Origin: Oehlia diaphana
Lineage: Eukaryota; Glomeromycota; Glomeromycetes; Glomerales; Glomeraceae
Assembly (NCBI GenBank): GCA_003833135.1
Contig: QZLH01000546.1
Coordinates: forward strand, 1 to 54,033
Reading direction: 5' to 3'
Length of the DNA: 54,033 bases
Both the position numbers and the translations under genes were made by a program. The notes beneath the pieces were generated by a model. That model was given only the letters and a program-made list of their open reading frames with translations, searched no databases and was not told the DNA's origin. This document shows positions 1 through 12,987 of this stretch, in pieces; the first letter of the stretch is position 1; each line of letters opens with the position of its first letter.

Positions 1-3000
1 GCGTTGTTGTGATATCTCAGCTTCTGGTAAGTCATGAATAAGAAATGTTTTTGTAGCTCCTAGACGCTCTAGAGAACATAAAATTTTCGCAATAGGATGA
101 CGAACCAATGTACGGATGTGTGCTTGTAAAGCAATAGAAAACGAAGAATACGGATATAACAATTTTTTGTTGGATGCCACATGGTATTGCCAATCTTGTT
201 TGGCTTTTATTTTCAACCATTCTTGCGTTCTTATCTTTAAACAATTTACGAAGTTTGGATGTTCAAGAATCTTCCTATTTAAGTATCTAATTAAATATAA
301 AAAGTTAAATAATTAAGACTTCATTATATCCGAACAAATTCACTTTTTTTTTTACTAAGATAGCAGCAATACTTACTTCACATGATTAACTGATTTAACA
401 TTGTTTGGATACTTCATGCATAGTAAACACCATAACGTTTCTTGTTTCAATATATCTTCGAAGGGATAAGTTGTTTCAATTAAATCACATAAGTTGCCTT
501 CCAATAAAACAGATAAAGGTTTTTCTTGTTTCGCTAATGTTTCGATGGTAATTTGTTTCCATCCGCACATAAAGTTAAACGACATTAAGTTTGCACTTGT
601 TTCTCGGCGGAGATGAAGAATAATGCAAGCATGTTTATTTTTAATAGCATTATTTTCTTGTACTTCCCGTAAATATTCGTCCCGGGATTGTTCGATAATA
701 AACTTGGCTAATTTGATACATTCTGAATTTACAGTAGTGGTATCACATTGTAATATTAATAATTCGTAATCTGACCCGAGCCAAAATTTTTTCATTTGTT
801 TTTGAAATTGATTCTCGGTTTTGAAAGTTGAAAGTTTCAAAACAAAACATTTTGTAATTACATTCTTTAAACAAGCTTTGATATTTGTGTTGATGTTTGA
901 AAACGTGTTAACTATGATTAAATGTCCATCTGGATTAGTATTAGCATTTTGCTCATGTAATAAATCTTGGAAATAATCTGCTATATCATTATGATGTTGA
1001 ACTTGGAAATAAATATGTTTATAATGTTGAATTTCTTCAAACTCTAAAGGAGATTTATCAATTCGAACCATGCCATCTGATGTAGCAATTGCGATTAAAC
1101 TTTCCTTACAGATTTCTAACAATTCACTTTCTCCTATATTTGGATGTTTGTTTATAGTATCAATAACTAAACTTTGCAATGTTTCTTCTTCGCAGAAGCC
1201 AATAAATAAATCTTTTTGAGTAAATCTATCTCTATTTGTTCCTGTTACTGTTGACATTTGCTTTGTCCACTCCATTAGCTGCATTACTAATTCTTTTTGT
1301 TGTCTACTAAGAATATCGTCTAATGTCATCACTTGTTTCTCAAATCTATTTAAAAGTGGTGGATCAGCATCCTTTAATTTCTTTTCATCAAGAACCAGGA
1401 TACATCTGAAATCAGGATGAACGTATCTATATGATAAAAAGCGGTTTAGTTATACGCATTATATATATATATATATATATATCTCAAAGATAAACGCATC
1501 TATTTATAATTATAACTTACAACATAGGATTTGCATAAGCTCCTAAAGCAACTCTTGTAAAATATTTAGGGTCATCAGAGCTCCCCATTGTAATATAATT
1601 TTGATTCCACAAGTCGTAAAGACTCCCTATCAGGTGAATAAGAAAAATTTATATTCATTATAAATATATATCATCATAATAATTATTAAAATACCCCATA
1701 ACGAATGAAATATAGAAAATTTACCATAGATAATCTCTAAATCAGTTAATATCAGAGGTTGACCGGCTTCAACACACATCTATAAAAATGGAAATATAAA
1801 TTAATAGATAATTTAATAAACAAATTTTTAAATAAAGGAAATAAAAAAAGTAAAATTTACTTACCATTATCCTACTCAATATATTATAAGAATAATCATC
1901 ACGATCTTCCGGAAATTGTGATCCCAATATTACAACTGGATTAAAATTCATTTCACGTAATTGATATGTTAAAATATTTACAATAGAATCACTTTTTCCT
2001 ATGACCATTAAATGCCGAGAACCTTCGCTTGTAAGATTGTCATTAATTAGAATACTGGTGGGTATTTGTTCGTATGTCCAACTTTTGTGTTCATTAAAGT
2101 TTTTAATAACAGGCTCGAAATATTTCAAACATGTTTCAGTATGTTTTTTGATACCACCAAAATTTCTTGCTAATGCTAAATGAATATTTTTAGGAGTCAT
2201 TTCTTTATCTGAAAGACTTTTCACAAGAGAATAATAATCACGAAGTCCATGAAAATTTGGGAATTCATTTTGTCCTTCTACTTCATAATCAGAATATGCC
2301 ACTGCAAGAGGCCTAAGTGAAGCTTTATAATTTTTGATTTCAGAAGATGGAAGTTCTAAGTTATTCTTATCTAGTAAACGAACGGCGGTCTCAATTAGGT
2401 CATCCAAATCAAATTTTGGTCTCTGAACTAGTAATGCTCTACTACTTTTACTATTATCCAATCTCCAATTTGAAATTCCTACTACAGACACAGTAGGTCC
2501 ATCAGCCGGATAACTTGGCTCCAACAATGAGTGAAGAACTTTAAGAGGGTTAAAAGGACTGGTTTCAGCCAATCCAACTTCATCAAGTAAAACAACACTG
2601 ATAACTGGAAACTCTTTAGAACTAGTCTCTTGATAAGCTTTAGCCTTTTGAAAGACTTTTTCGATACCATCAGATGTAGATGAAGAAGAACCTTGATGAG
2701 GAATAAAAAATACCTGCAAAATAACATAATCAATCAATAAATAATTCATTAATGTAAATACAATACTTAAATTATATACCTGAGGTAATGTTCTAAAATA
2801 TTCATCGTTTGAGTCGGAACCTCTAAGATTTTGATGCACAAGTCTGATTGCTAATGATTTCGAAGAACTATATTTTTATAAAGAAACATAATTAATATGA
2901 AATTTTGTTTATTAAAAGAAGTAACAAAAAATGAAGCATTTACAAACCCTGGACTTCCCACAATAAACAGTGGTATGCGATTTAAAATACAAACTATAAT

Positions 3001-6000
3001 AACCAATACATTTTCCAACAATGCTTCATTGAATGCAGTATTTGGTGGACAAGTCATTCTTTTTATATAGTCCATTTGTTCTTCCCTTATGACTTCATTA
3101 AATAATTGTTCTCTTATAATAAACTTTTCACGAAGAAATATTTTACACATTTCTTCACGGTATTTTTTTCTCAGTTCACGATCATATAATCGAGACTGGT
3201 AACACAAACCTAATGCTAATATATAAGATCGAATATCTAGGGTTGGATAATTATTATGAGATTTCTTGTTATCCTTTTGATTTATTGGACGGTTTTGAAG
3301 ACTATTATGGAAAAATTTGACCAATTTAATTGCTCTTTTAACGTCACGTAAACTAACACTATATGATTCTTCAACATTACGAATAAATTCTTGTGAAGCA
3401 AATAATAAATCAGCAAGTATTGGTTTTCCTAAAGTATCTAATTGGTCATTTACCATTATTTGAATATAAATCTTTTCATCATTCGGTTGAAGTCTACCAT
3501 AATCCCATACATAATCTAAGATCTGATCAGGAAGAGGCTTAACTTCATAAACGAGACGACTTTGTTCTTCGAACCTGATATTTTTTGCTTTTATTCCAAC
3601 ATTACTAATACTCTTTTTTCTAAGACGATATGGATTACAAGCAGCAAAAAGTCGTATATTTGGATGAATTAGGTTGCCATCAAGCATTCGATGAGCGATA
3701 AGATCTGCCAACAATCCGATATGGTTACAAGTGTTTATTTCATCAAAAAATAACCATATCTCTTTATTTCGTGCTTTTTTATCAGATTCTTTCATGAAAT
3801 CCTTAATGTTTTGTTTAGTAATACCAGCATGAAGGTTAAGTGCTCTAAATTCTACTTCTACAACTCCAGCCAAGAATCCAATTAAACTTGTCTATAAATG
3901 GATATACGGAAAATAAGAAAAAAATAATATAAAAAATCAACAAAAGTTTATTATGAAAATTTTTACCTTGCCACATCCTGCCTCTCCACATACAACTACA
4001 GGAATATTTGCTCTTGTTCTCAATAACATTAATGCCATTTTCAATAAATTATCAACTGATAAAGCATATTTTGGATAATCAATATGGTGCATTGTTTTCC
4101 GTGCTAGACATTCTAACGTAGACAATAATTGCTCAGAAGACATGGTGCAGTAATCTAATAGTTTCCATTCTTCTTCAGTTTCAATATGTTGACTTTTTAG
4201 CAAATTTTGAACATTATTTGGAACTTTCGCTTTGTCACGATATAAAGAACAGATTGAATCTGGAGTTTGGGACATGAAAAATACTAATAGGTGATTAGAA
4301 TCATCCCATTGTGCAATATTTTTTAATTGTTCTATTTCGACTTCATCCGCAATTTCTTGTAATTGCGCAGATCTTGTTTGGATTGATTTTGTAGCAAAAT
4401 CCTTTGAACCATCAAATAACGTGTTAAATAATGTTGATCGAACATTATTACTTTTAATCATAAGGTTTAAATTATGAACTTCGAAAAAAGAACTTGATGA
4501 TAATCTAATTAATTGATCTGCAAGGACATTTATAAAAATATCCAAAAAGCGAAAGGATGAAATTCCGGCATCAATTCTTTTAAAAAAGTATTTATCCAAA
4601 AGTTGTTGACATAATTTATGGCTAAGTGGTATTCTAATAATGCCATCATCATTATCGGTAGACGATTCTGATCTGAAAAAAATATCTCTTCTATCGAGAT
4701 CCTCTCGTTCATAAAGGTGTAAATAATTACAAACAATTTGAATTGGACTATGTATTTCTTGGGATACTATCAATCTATCAGTGTTCCACATAAAATGCGC
4801 CCTCTCCAAATAATTAATAAATGGAAAAGATTTAAGCAAACGTTGATCAAAACTAGAAGCTACTTCAATGAAAACATAAGAATCTATAAGACTTGCGATA
4901 TCTGAATTATTCGAAACAATTCCCAAAGTTAATAATTGAAATAAAAATATATTGACTTCTCTAGGATTATCAGCAGATATTATGTTAATATGTAAACTAT
5001 TAACATTTCGAATATGAAAATCTTTAAGCTGCTTAAGAAGTGAATTATAATTTGCACCATCACTGATGAGAAAGCTTTTAGGAACCAAGCGCTTACTATG
5101 ACTTTCTTGCTTAATCCATTCCGTTTTTCCTTGTCCCGATAATTCTGAAGTAACACATACAACTCTTGGGCATAATTCATGATAAATTGCTTTCATCGCT
5201 GCGTCACTGAGTCCTATAGTAGGATGAACATGTTCAGAAAATTGATCCAAAATGTGGTGATTCATGCCAGTTTCAGAACAACATATCAATGCTAAATAGT
5301 ACTCTTTTACTTTTGTCATGTAAGTTCTAATATTGTTCACTAAATCATACTGTAATTCGAAATCTAATAATTCTAAATTTGCAATGCAGAATAAGTAATT
5401 TTTATATCCATTTTTTGACGCGAAAAAACATCGTTTGATAAAAATTGAGAGTTCTTCTTCTGTGGTTGATGGTGTACATATCAATAATTGCCAAGGTTCA
5501 GGGTAAGACCCATGATTAGCATAAAATGACATTATAATATTAGGAACTCTAGACTTATCGCCACAAGCCGCGACAAATAATCCTCCACATTCCACTACGT
5601 CCGAAACCACACGTTCTCCAGAACCTTTTATTGAGCGCGGAATTTTTGGAAGCTTTTCAAATATATATTTTAATTTATCACCAATTTCTTTTAAAATTTG
5701 ATAATAATCGTCCCTTTTATAACTAAATCCTTGACTTTTTTGTAACCTTGCTTTTCGATTAACAAATGATACGAGCGTTTGGCAAATCTCTGATATATGA
5801 GGTTGTTTTTCTTTCGTGTAGAAATCATAAAATGCTAATATGTGTTTTGCTGGATAAAAAGTTAAATAGTAACAATTTTCTTGCGCCCTGTCTACAATAT
5901 TTTCCCTATGAAAAGATATAATTAATATTAAAATTATTTAAATAATAATATCTATTAATAAAAAAGCTAACGTAAATGAAAAAATATTTACCAAAGTTCC

Positions 6001-9000
6001 AATTCCTTTTTTAGTTTTTCTGATATCAGCCTTAATCTATTTGTGCCTTTGGCTGATTCATTATATTTTCGATATCCAAAATGTCCTAATTGAGTCAATT
6101 TGTTCATTATATTAACTATATTTTGGGCAATATCAAATTGAGATACAAAGTCTTCCATTATACTTTTGGTATTATCAATTTGCCCGTTTGAATCATAGGA
6201 ACCACCAGGCTTTGATATTAAAAGTGCTCTGCCTCGTAAATCCTGCAACGCATTTATATCGTAATTACTGTCCGACTTAGAGGATTTAGAGTAATATTTC
6301 AATGTCAAAAAACATTCATCTTCTTTTTCCTCTTTAATGAAATAATATGTACCGATATTTACAGCATTTTGAATCTTTTCTTTTGTAACTTCACCTCTAT
6401 TTGATATGGTTTTATACATATTTTGCAATGCCATACTATTGCTATTACATAATGTTAATTTACTCGCTAATGAAGGATTTTTATCAACAACTTCATTTAA
6501 ATCCTTCAAAAATCTATCCAAAGTTAGATTTGTTTTATTCATCAACGGAAGTAAGCATTGTTTAACTTGAATAAGTGAAGAAACTGTATCTTCTTGAATC
6601 AGCCTTGTATCTGAGTGCTCGTCTACTCCATTAATTAAATTTTTCATGTCATGCTCTGCTATAGTTCTTAGGAATTTAATAAATTCATCAGATAAAGATA
6701 ATTCCTTGATAAGTGCCCAACTGTTACTGTTAAATCCGGAAAATCTATCATCAAAAGTTCCAAATGACTCACTTAATCTATCCAAGATTAAATTATCATT
6801 GAGATCTGCAAATCCAGTTTCAAGCCAGTCATTTTTAATGCGTACTACTTTGAAAATAATTAGAACCATTTGTAAAAATTTTAAACGTTCCTTCCATTCG
6901 TTAATTTCGGAAAGATATCTTATTGTTTTAATGAATTTTGGATCTGCTGTATCAATATTACGGCCATATCGTAGCATTAATTTAAGTTCATCGTCGAAAT
7001 TACGGACCTTATACCAGAATGATGTTGCTTTAGAATATTCAAGATTTCTCCATCCTTCATACTGTTTACATATAGTTTTATATTCCATAAACACTTTTCC
7101 AATTAACGTCTTTGCTATAAATTCAACTTTTATATCTTTCAGGTCACTGATTTGTTTATTGAAAATATTATGAAACGTTTGAGATTTGTTAAATTTATTT
7201 GTATCCTCTGCTATAGGTATAATATCTTTATGAATACCCCAATAATCTGATGAATCTGATGATACGACCTCTTCTAATGAAGTCTTATCCAAATTATTGC
7301 TTAGTTCTTTTAACTTATCGAAATATTTTTCCACATTATTGGCTTTTTGACAAAATGTTGAATAAAAATCATTAAGTTTACTCAATCTTTGTTCATAGTC
7401 ACGACATTGTTTACGAACCTTTGCTAATTTCTCTTTATTAATTATTTCTTTACTTGATCCCGCAGAATTTAAATAATAATGAAGGAAATTATCATCTTTT
7501 TCAATTAGATCTTGAAGAAGGCGAAGATCAATAGAACCATCATTTATCATGGTGACCAACTTGATAATGGCAGTTTTAGCTTCTCGTACATGTGGGTGGG
7601 AATGAAAATTTTCAACATTTCCAGTTGCTCTCAAAATGACATTCCAAAAATTAGCAGACTCAAATAAAGATAAGTGAAGCCGTGTGGAAAATTCTTCAAA
7701 ATCAATATGTGAAGATCTATCTTTCAAACGTGTCATTATGTGACTTAGAATTTCTTCACAAAGTCTAAATAAAAAATATTAAAATTATTTAAAACGCTTT
7801 TTTTTAAAAAAAGTAATAATAATAATAAATAAACCTTACTTATTTGGAATATTTAAATCGTTATTAGCACAACCGCAAATAACCCGCATTTTCTTTAATA
7901 AAAATTCATCATGGCTTTGTACACTTGAATTAATTTTTTCTTTAATAATCCTTTTAAATACAAGTACTGCTCTTGGATCCATATTTGCAACTTTAATTGC
8001 AGCACTAAAAATTAAACCTTCTGAAGATTTTCTAATACGATCGTACGTTATATCCATCAATTCATTCATGATAGATTCTTCGTTAATTATCGAGACATCT
8101 GATAAGTGCCTAAAGACCGCAGTTACGTATGTTTCTTCATTGGAAGCTGAATTAGATGACATAGATGACATCCGATCCATAAGTCTTTTATACCATCGAA
8201 TGCATATTTGAGAAATTTTATCATCCTTAGTATCTTTGAACTTATCGATCCAATTTTTTAATAATAATGGAAACTTGTTTAATAGTATGTATTCTACAAA
8301 ATTTGACATGGTTTCTAATACAGTAAGATAATCAGCTTTTGTCCAACGTAAACGTGAAGAATTTACAAGAATAAAAATAGCTTCAGCACGAGGTTTTCCC
8401 CATAAAGAAAGTTGTCCATTAATTAATAATTGAATGGTCTTTTTTCTATATGGCTGAGTGACCATATCTTTAATATTTTCAGGAAGTTCGTTAAAATTTT
8501 TGTTTAGTTCGACAGAGTCGTATTTAGATATAAATCTTTCAACCCTTGCTACTAAATATGGTTTAAGTTGATTGTCAACTATCACTGAATGAATAATTGA
8601 TTCCCAAACTTCTGATAACGTTTTCATGTTGCAATGATTAATCAACCACTAAATTAATCATATTTTTAAAAAAAATTAGTTAATTTAAACATAAAAAAAA
8701 AAGAAAAAGAGGCGTGTAAGAAAATATACCTTGGCAACTTTCACATAGACATCTTCGTCACCTATTGCATCAATATATGGGATAATACTATCCAACTTTT
8801 CAAAAAATTTCTCGGTATAATTAACATCGTAATAGAAAGATATGGAGTCAATAAAATTATATTTAGGGTCAATACGGTGAGCCAGTTGAAAAATAATAAG
8901 CCATTCAAAGGACCTACGATCAATATCGCAACGAATTAAAAGCTCAATTCCTTTTGATACAATACGCAAATCTTCTGAAGAAAATGTGTCAGATCGGATT

Positions 9001-10178
9001 TCTCCAATAACTTCAAATAAAAAACCAGGGTGAAAATTTCTTGGTAATTCGAATCTTCCAATAAAATTATAATTATAACTACAATGTCCTAAGAGGAAGC
9101 ATAAAAAAAGCCGTTTATGAACTGATTCTTCTTGTTTATGTCGTTCAATAAATTCAAATCTCGTTACAGATCTCGTTAATTCGCGATTCTTTTTTAGAAT
9201 GTAATCATATTCTAATATTGCATCTTTGAAGTTATTCGAATTTACAGAATTATAAATGATTTCCAAGAACATGTAATCATTATAGATTCGTTCATTTGGT
9301 ATTCGTTTATGCTTATTGCTCATCATCCAAATATCGAATTGATTTTTATACATTTCTAGTACGCGGTTGTCTTTTTCATCACTTCCTTCATAAATGAGGG
9401 GTGATATATCTTTATTTTTTCTATTTCCACTTTTTATAGCATACTTATATTGAATAACATCATTATGAAACCTTTCAATCGGAATTTTAATAGGTTCTGA
9501 ATACCAATACGTAGTATAACTTTGAAAATTCCGTTTAAGTTGACGAAGTTTAACTTTAGGTTCAGTCCATTCACCAAACTCTGGTATACTACCGATCATA
9601 ATAGGTTCTCCCATTCCAGAAATTTGATGAGGCAAATGCACATGAAAATGCATCTTAATGTGTTTATCATCTGGTTCTTCTTCTTCAGTTCGTCTTAAAT
9701 TCTTGGCTATATTTTTTATATTTTTTGCTTTATTATATAAAGACGAAAATCCTCCAGTAAATAAACCGCGTTGAGATTGATCCTGAGTGGTCGATGTACT
9801 TTCTTCATTATTTTGTGACGTGGAAGCGCGTTGCCCAGTTGAATTTTCCATAAAACTGTTTGTTGTATTTTCAACTTGTTGTTTCCACAATTGATTATTA
9901 TTTTCAGTATGCTCGTATAAATCAACTCTAGTGGATCCTTCATTGGTACTTTTTCTTTTATCATTATTATTTTGAATTTCAGGATCGTTATAAGATTGAT
10001 TAACATTATCATTCTTATAATTGGAACCATTTTTTGAAGTTTGGTTATATGGCGCAGTAAATCTCACGTTTTTATCGTCACCATCATTGATATTTTCGAG
10101 TGGATTATAATTAACCTTTGTTTTGGATTTTTCTTGTTTATCTTTACCTTTCTTATCATCATCATTTTGATTATTCAT
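1..10178 (-). CDS. RNF213-like giant AAA+ E3 ubiquitin ligase, N-terminal ~3,116 residues (runs off left edge)
   Basis: Eleven exons, minus strand: 10178-8730, 8648-7840, 7764-5992, 5905-3967, 3891-2948, 2867-2780, 2713-1865, 1779-1725, 1626-1521, 1426-377, 286-<1. All junctions are GT..AG and stay in frame, giving about 3,116 codons with no stop. Residues 1-170 are Asn/Ser/Gln-rich and look disordered. Residues ~176-287 resemble a CBM20 starch-binding domain (VHLPHQ...GEPIMIGSIPEFGEW). Two active-looking AAA+ modules follow. The first has Walker A GEAGCGKT (~1984-1991) and Walker B WLFFDEIN (~2036). The second has Walker A GSPGSSKS (~2301) and Walker B LLDEVGLAE (~2378). The stretch PDFRCILVLDEKKLKDADPPLLNRFEKQ-type downstream is typical of RNF213. 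In animals RNF213 is a dynein-like ATPase and E3 ligase linked to lipid droplets and bacterial ubiquitylation. Its RING and E3 shell would lie beyond the left edge. Family call is firm; the role in this fungus is inferred. Confidence 0.9.
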
Positions 10179-11096
10179 TGTAATTGTTTTAAAAAAGAAA
10201 AAAGCAAAATAATAATAATATATAATATATAATATATATATATAAAAAAAATTTTTTTTTTTTATTTATTTTAAAAAAATTTCAAAAATTTAAAAGGATA
10301 GGTCAGTTTATTGTATTCGTTTAACTCGTTTAACCTACCCAAAGAAAAATTTTTGAAAGGGAAAAAACAAAAAAAGAAAAAAAAAAAGGAATTTTTTTTT
10401 TTCCTTATCTTTTCTGGGGCATGTTTTTGTATATATATATATAGATATATATATATATATTATATACAGGAAAAACACGTTTTTTTTTAATGGTCACATG
10501 AATATAACTTTATACTTCAATTATTTCAATTATGGTTTTATACGCGGCCCTTCGAAATTTAAAAAAGGAAATTACAATATTACAACTAAATGAACCAACC
10601 ATTATTATTTTAATCAAAAATGCCAATTTGCAATGAAATCTTAATCTCATTTTTTTTTCAAATTCCGGAAGGCGCGCATGAGTTAATGATTATTAGTAAG
10701 ACCGTGATTGTTTCTTAAAATGGTATTATTGAACTTAATTGAACTTTCAAAATTTCAAAATTTGGAATATTTTGTAACATAAATATTTTCGCCATACTAG
10801 TGTTACTAACTATATAAAAACAGCATATATTTGAATATCTGATAAGTTGAGTGAGTGAAAAAAAAAAATGATATACCGTAGTAAATTGATTTCTGTACGT
10901 ATTATACGTTTGTACGTGGGAATAAAGATTTTAATTTTACCCTTTTTATTCAATGTTTTCACGTGCATACAATGTGACTTCAAAAATTTTTTATGAAATT
11001 TTTTTAATAAATGAAAAAATATGTAATTTACTTAATAATAATGAATAATACTTTAAAATAATTGAAATAATTGTATAAATGAAGAATGCTTTGAAT
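10179..11096. other. Intergenic: RNF213-like 5' flank and chitinase 3' flank
   Basis: No gene seen. It holds AT dinucleotide runs (about 10210-10245 and 10430-10460), A and T homopolymers, and one CACGTG at 10960-10965. The part next to 10178 should contain the RNF213-like promoter. The part next to 11096 should contain the chitinase 3' UTR. No individual site can be assigned. Confidence 0.6.
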
Positions 11097-12665
11097 TTAT
11101 TCAAATCCATTTCTAACATTTTCATAGATACTATCAGGAAATGAACAATGATTTGGAGTTTGATCAATTGCATCTTTTCCACCTAATCCATGATATGCAG
11201 CAGATAACAATGAACGTTCATGAGAAGTAGGGAAATCTCCACTTAATTCCCAAAACATTACACCACGTAAATTGTTATGTTTAACATAATCAGTTTTATG
11301 AATAATAACTTGTGGATTATCATAGGTAACAAATTCTCTGTCAGATGCCGAATAACTATAACTAGCAACCGCCTTTTCATCAAAATGTTCAGTAGCATTT
11401 TGACGAGGTAATTTCTTATAATCATAAACACCTTGTTCCCAAGTTCCTTCACCAACTCCATCATATGAAGAACCAAAACCATTAGTATTTTGAAATGCTC
11501 GACCATACATTGGCATACCAATAACTATCTTATCTTCATCTACGCCTTTGTTGATATAATAATCAACAGCTTTATGAGTTGATAAGTCACTTCCATATAA
11601 ATTTGATTGATGACTTGCCTTACTTGACCAAGATCCACTAAAATCATAGGCCATAAGATAAAAAAGATCAAGATATTTATTCATATCTTTCAATTTCATT
11701 TTCTTATATTGTTCTTCTCCGCATGGCAATGCAGCGGTCAAAAGTAATTTATGTGAATGATTTTGTGATTTAGAATATTCATCCAACGCCTCTCTAAGCT
11801 CCTTTAACAATTTGACATAATTCTTAGCATCTCCTTCATTTTGAGGATATTCCCAATCAACTATTAAAATAAAATAAAATAAAAGAGTTAAAACGATAAT
11901 AATTAAATTATATAAATAATAATAATAATTTATTAAAAAATGAAACTTACTATCTAAACCATCTAAACCCAAATCTTTAAGTAATTTAATAGAGGAAGTA
12001 ACAAATTTCTTTCTTGAATCAGATTTAGAAGCAACTGATGGGAAATTAGTTGACCATGACCATCCTCCAATTGATAAACTAACCTTGAAATGTTTTTTTT
12101 TCTTTTTTAATAAACCTAATTGTTTAAAGTTTCCATAAAGATTTTTTTTTTCATCATTCCAAGAGTCACCTTCAAAATGTTTATCAGTATCAGCCCAAGA
12201 ATCCCCTAAAAATACTTCCCCATCCGGTTTGATATTTGCAAAGGCATATAATATATGAGTTACTTTATCTGAATCTATATCAATAACATTATATGCTCGA
12301 GCATAAATACTCCATGACGCAAAATAAGCAGCAATAACTTTTCCACTTTCACTCATTGGAGGCTTTGGTTCTTTAACAGGTGTTGTCACTGGAGTTGATG
12401 TTGGTGATAGTGTAGATGATATAGATGATATTGAAGTTGTTTGTACGGCAGTAGGTATTGCTAAAGTAGTTTTTTCTATAGGAAATTGATCTGTTTGATC
12501 AATATTATTTGCAGTATCTTCCAAATACACAATTGAAGGGATTATGTTCCAAACAGATATAAATACTACAAAAAATAAAATGATAATTAAAGCTTTTAAT
12601 TGTGAACCACGTTTGTTTTGAGGTTCAGAACTTTCAGAAGTATTGAGTGGTTCGTATTTCGCCAT
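11097..12665 (-). CDS. GH18 chitinase with N-terminal membrane anchor
   Basis: Two exons, 12665-11951 and 11860-11097, give 492 residues. Residues 1-23 are polar, 24-48 form one hydrophobic segment (ALIIILFFVVFISVW...), 50-105 are a Ser/Thr/Pro-rich linker, and the GH18 barrel starts near 108. The SxGG strand is SLSIGGW (196-202). The catalytic DxxDxDxE motif is DGLDIDWE (235-242), with E242 as the expected acid/base. Conserved barrel strands LMAYDFSG, IGMPMYGRAF and GVMFWELSGD follow. There is no cleavable-looking signal peptide, so a type II plasma-membrane or Golgi protein with the catalytic domain outside the cytosol is likely. Expected role is hydrolysis of beta-1,4-GlcNAc polymers in wall remodelling. 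No C-terminal chitin-binding module is seen. The 90-nt intron falls inside the active-site motif and has no in-frame stop. Confidence 0.93.
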   Translation of the reverse strand: MAKYEPLNTSESSEPQNKRGSQLKALIIILFFVVFISVWNIIPSIVYLEDTANNIDQTDQFPIEKTTLAIPTAVQTTSISSISSTLSPTSTPVTTPVKEPKPPMSESGKVIAAYFASWSIYARAYNVIDIDSDKVTHILYAFANIKPDGEVFLGDSWADTDKHFEGDSWNDEKKNLYGNFKQLGLLKKKKKHFKVSLSIGGWSWSTNFPSVASKSDSRKKFVTSSIKLLKDLGLDGLDSKFHFLINYYYYLYNLIIIVLTLLFYFILIVDWEYPQNEGDAKNYVKLLKELREALDEYSKSQNHSHKLLLTAALPCGEEQYKKMKLKDMNKYLDLFYLMAYDFSGSWSSKASHQSNLYGSDLSTHKAVDYYINKGVDEDKIVIGMPMYGRAFQNTNGFGSSYDGVGEGTWEQGVYDYKKLPRQNATEHFDEKAVASYSYSASDREFVTYDNPQVIIHKTDYVKHNNLRGVMFWELSGDFPTSHERSLLSAAYHGLGGKDAIDQTPNHCSFPDSIYENVRNGFE

Positions 12666-12987
12666 TATAGAAATTACCTTTTGAAAGTAGTATTTCTTAA
12701 CGATACCAAAAAAACTGGGCTCACAATTAATTAATTAATACATAATAATTGATTTGCGTTGTACATTGAAATCGTTTCACGTAAATCGATCGTCAAATTT
12801 ACGTTTTGAAATTTAACTTTATTAAATACGCAGATCAAATTTATCAAATAAACAATTGTTTACATTTCCTTTAATTAGTTTTCCCGGAAACGAGGAAAAA
12901 AATATATATAGATATTATTATACATATTTAGTTATAAATTACTAAATGTTATTTTTAATAGAGCAACAAACCATGAAAATGAAATAA
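12666..12987. other. Intergenic: chitinase 5' flank / kinesin 3' flank
   Basis: A 322-base AT-rich spacer between the kinesin stop codon and the chitinase start. No gene seen. It probably carries the chitinase promoter and the kinesin 3' UTR, but no clear motif could be assigned. Confidence 0.6.

Noticed and set aside
116..316. Short plus-strand and minus-strand open frames near the left edge
   Set aside because: The spliced RNF213-like frame (exon 286 to <1) explains this DNA in another frame; the short ORFs are overlaps.
6646..7173. 175-residue plus-strand open frame
   Set aside because: Lies antisense to a large conserved exon of the RNF213-like gene and shows no family features.
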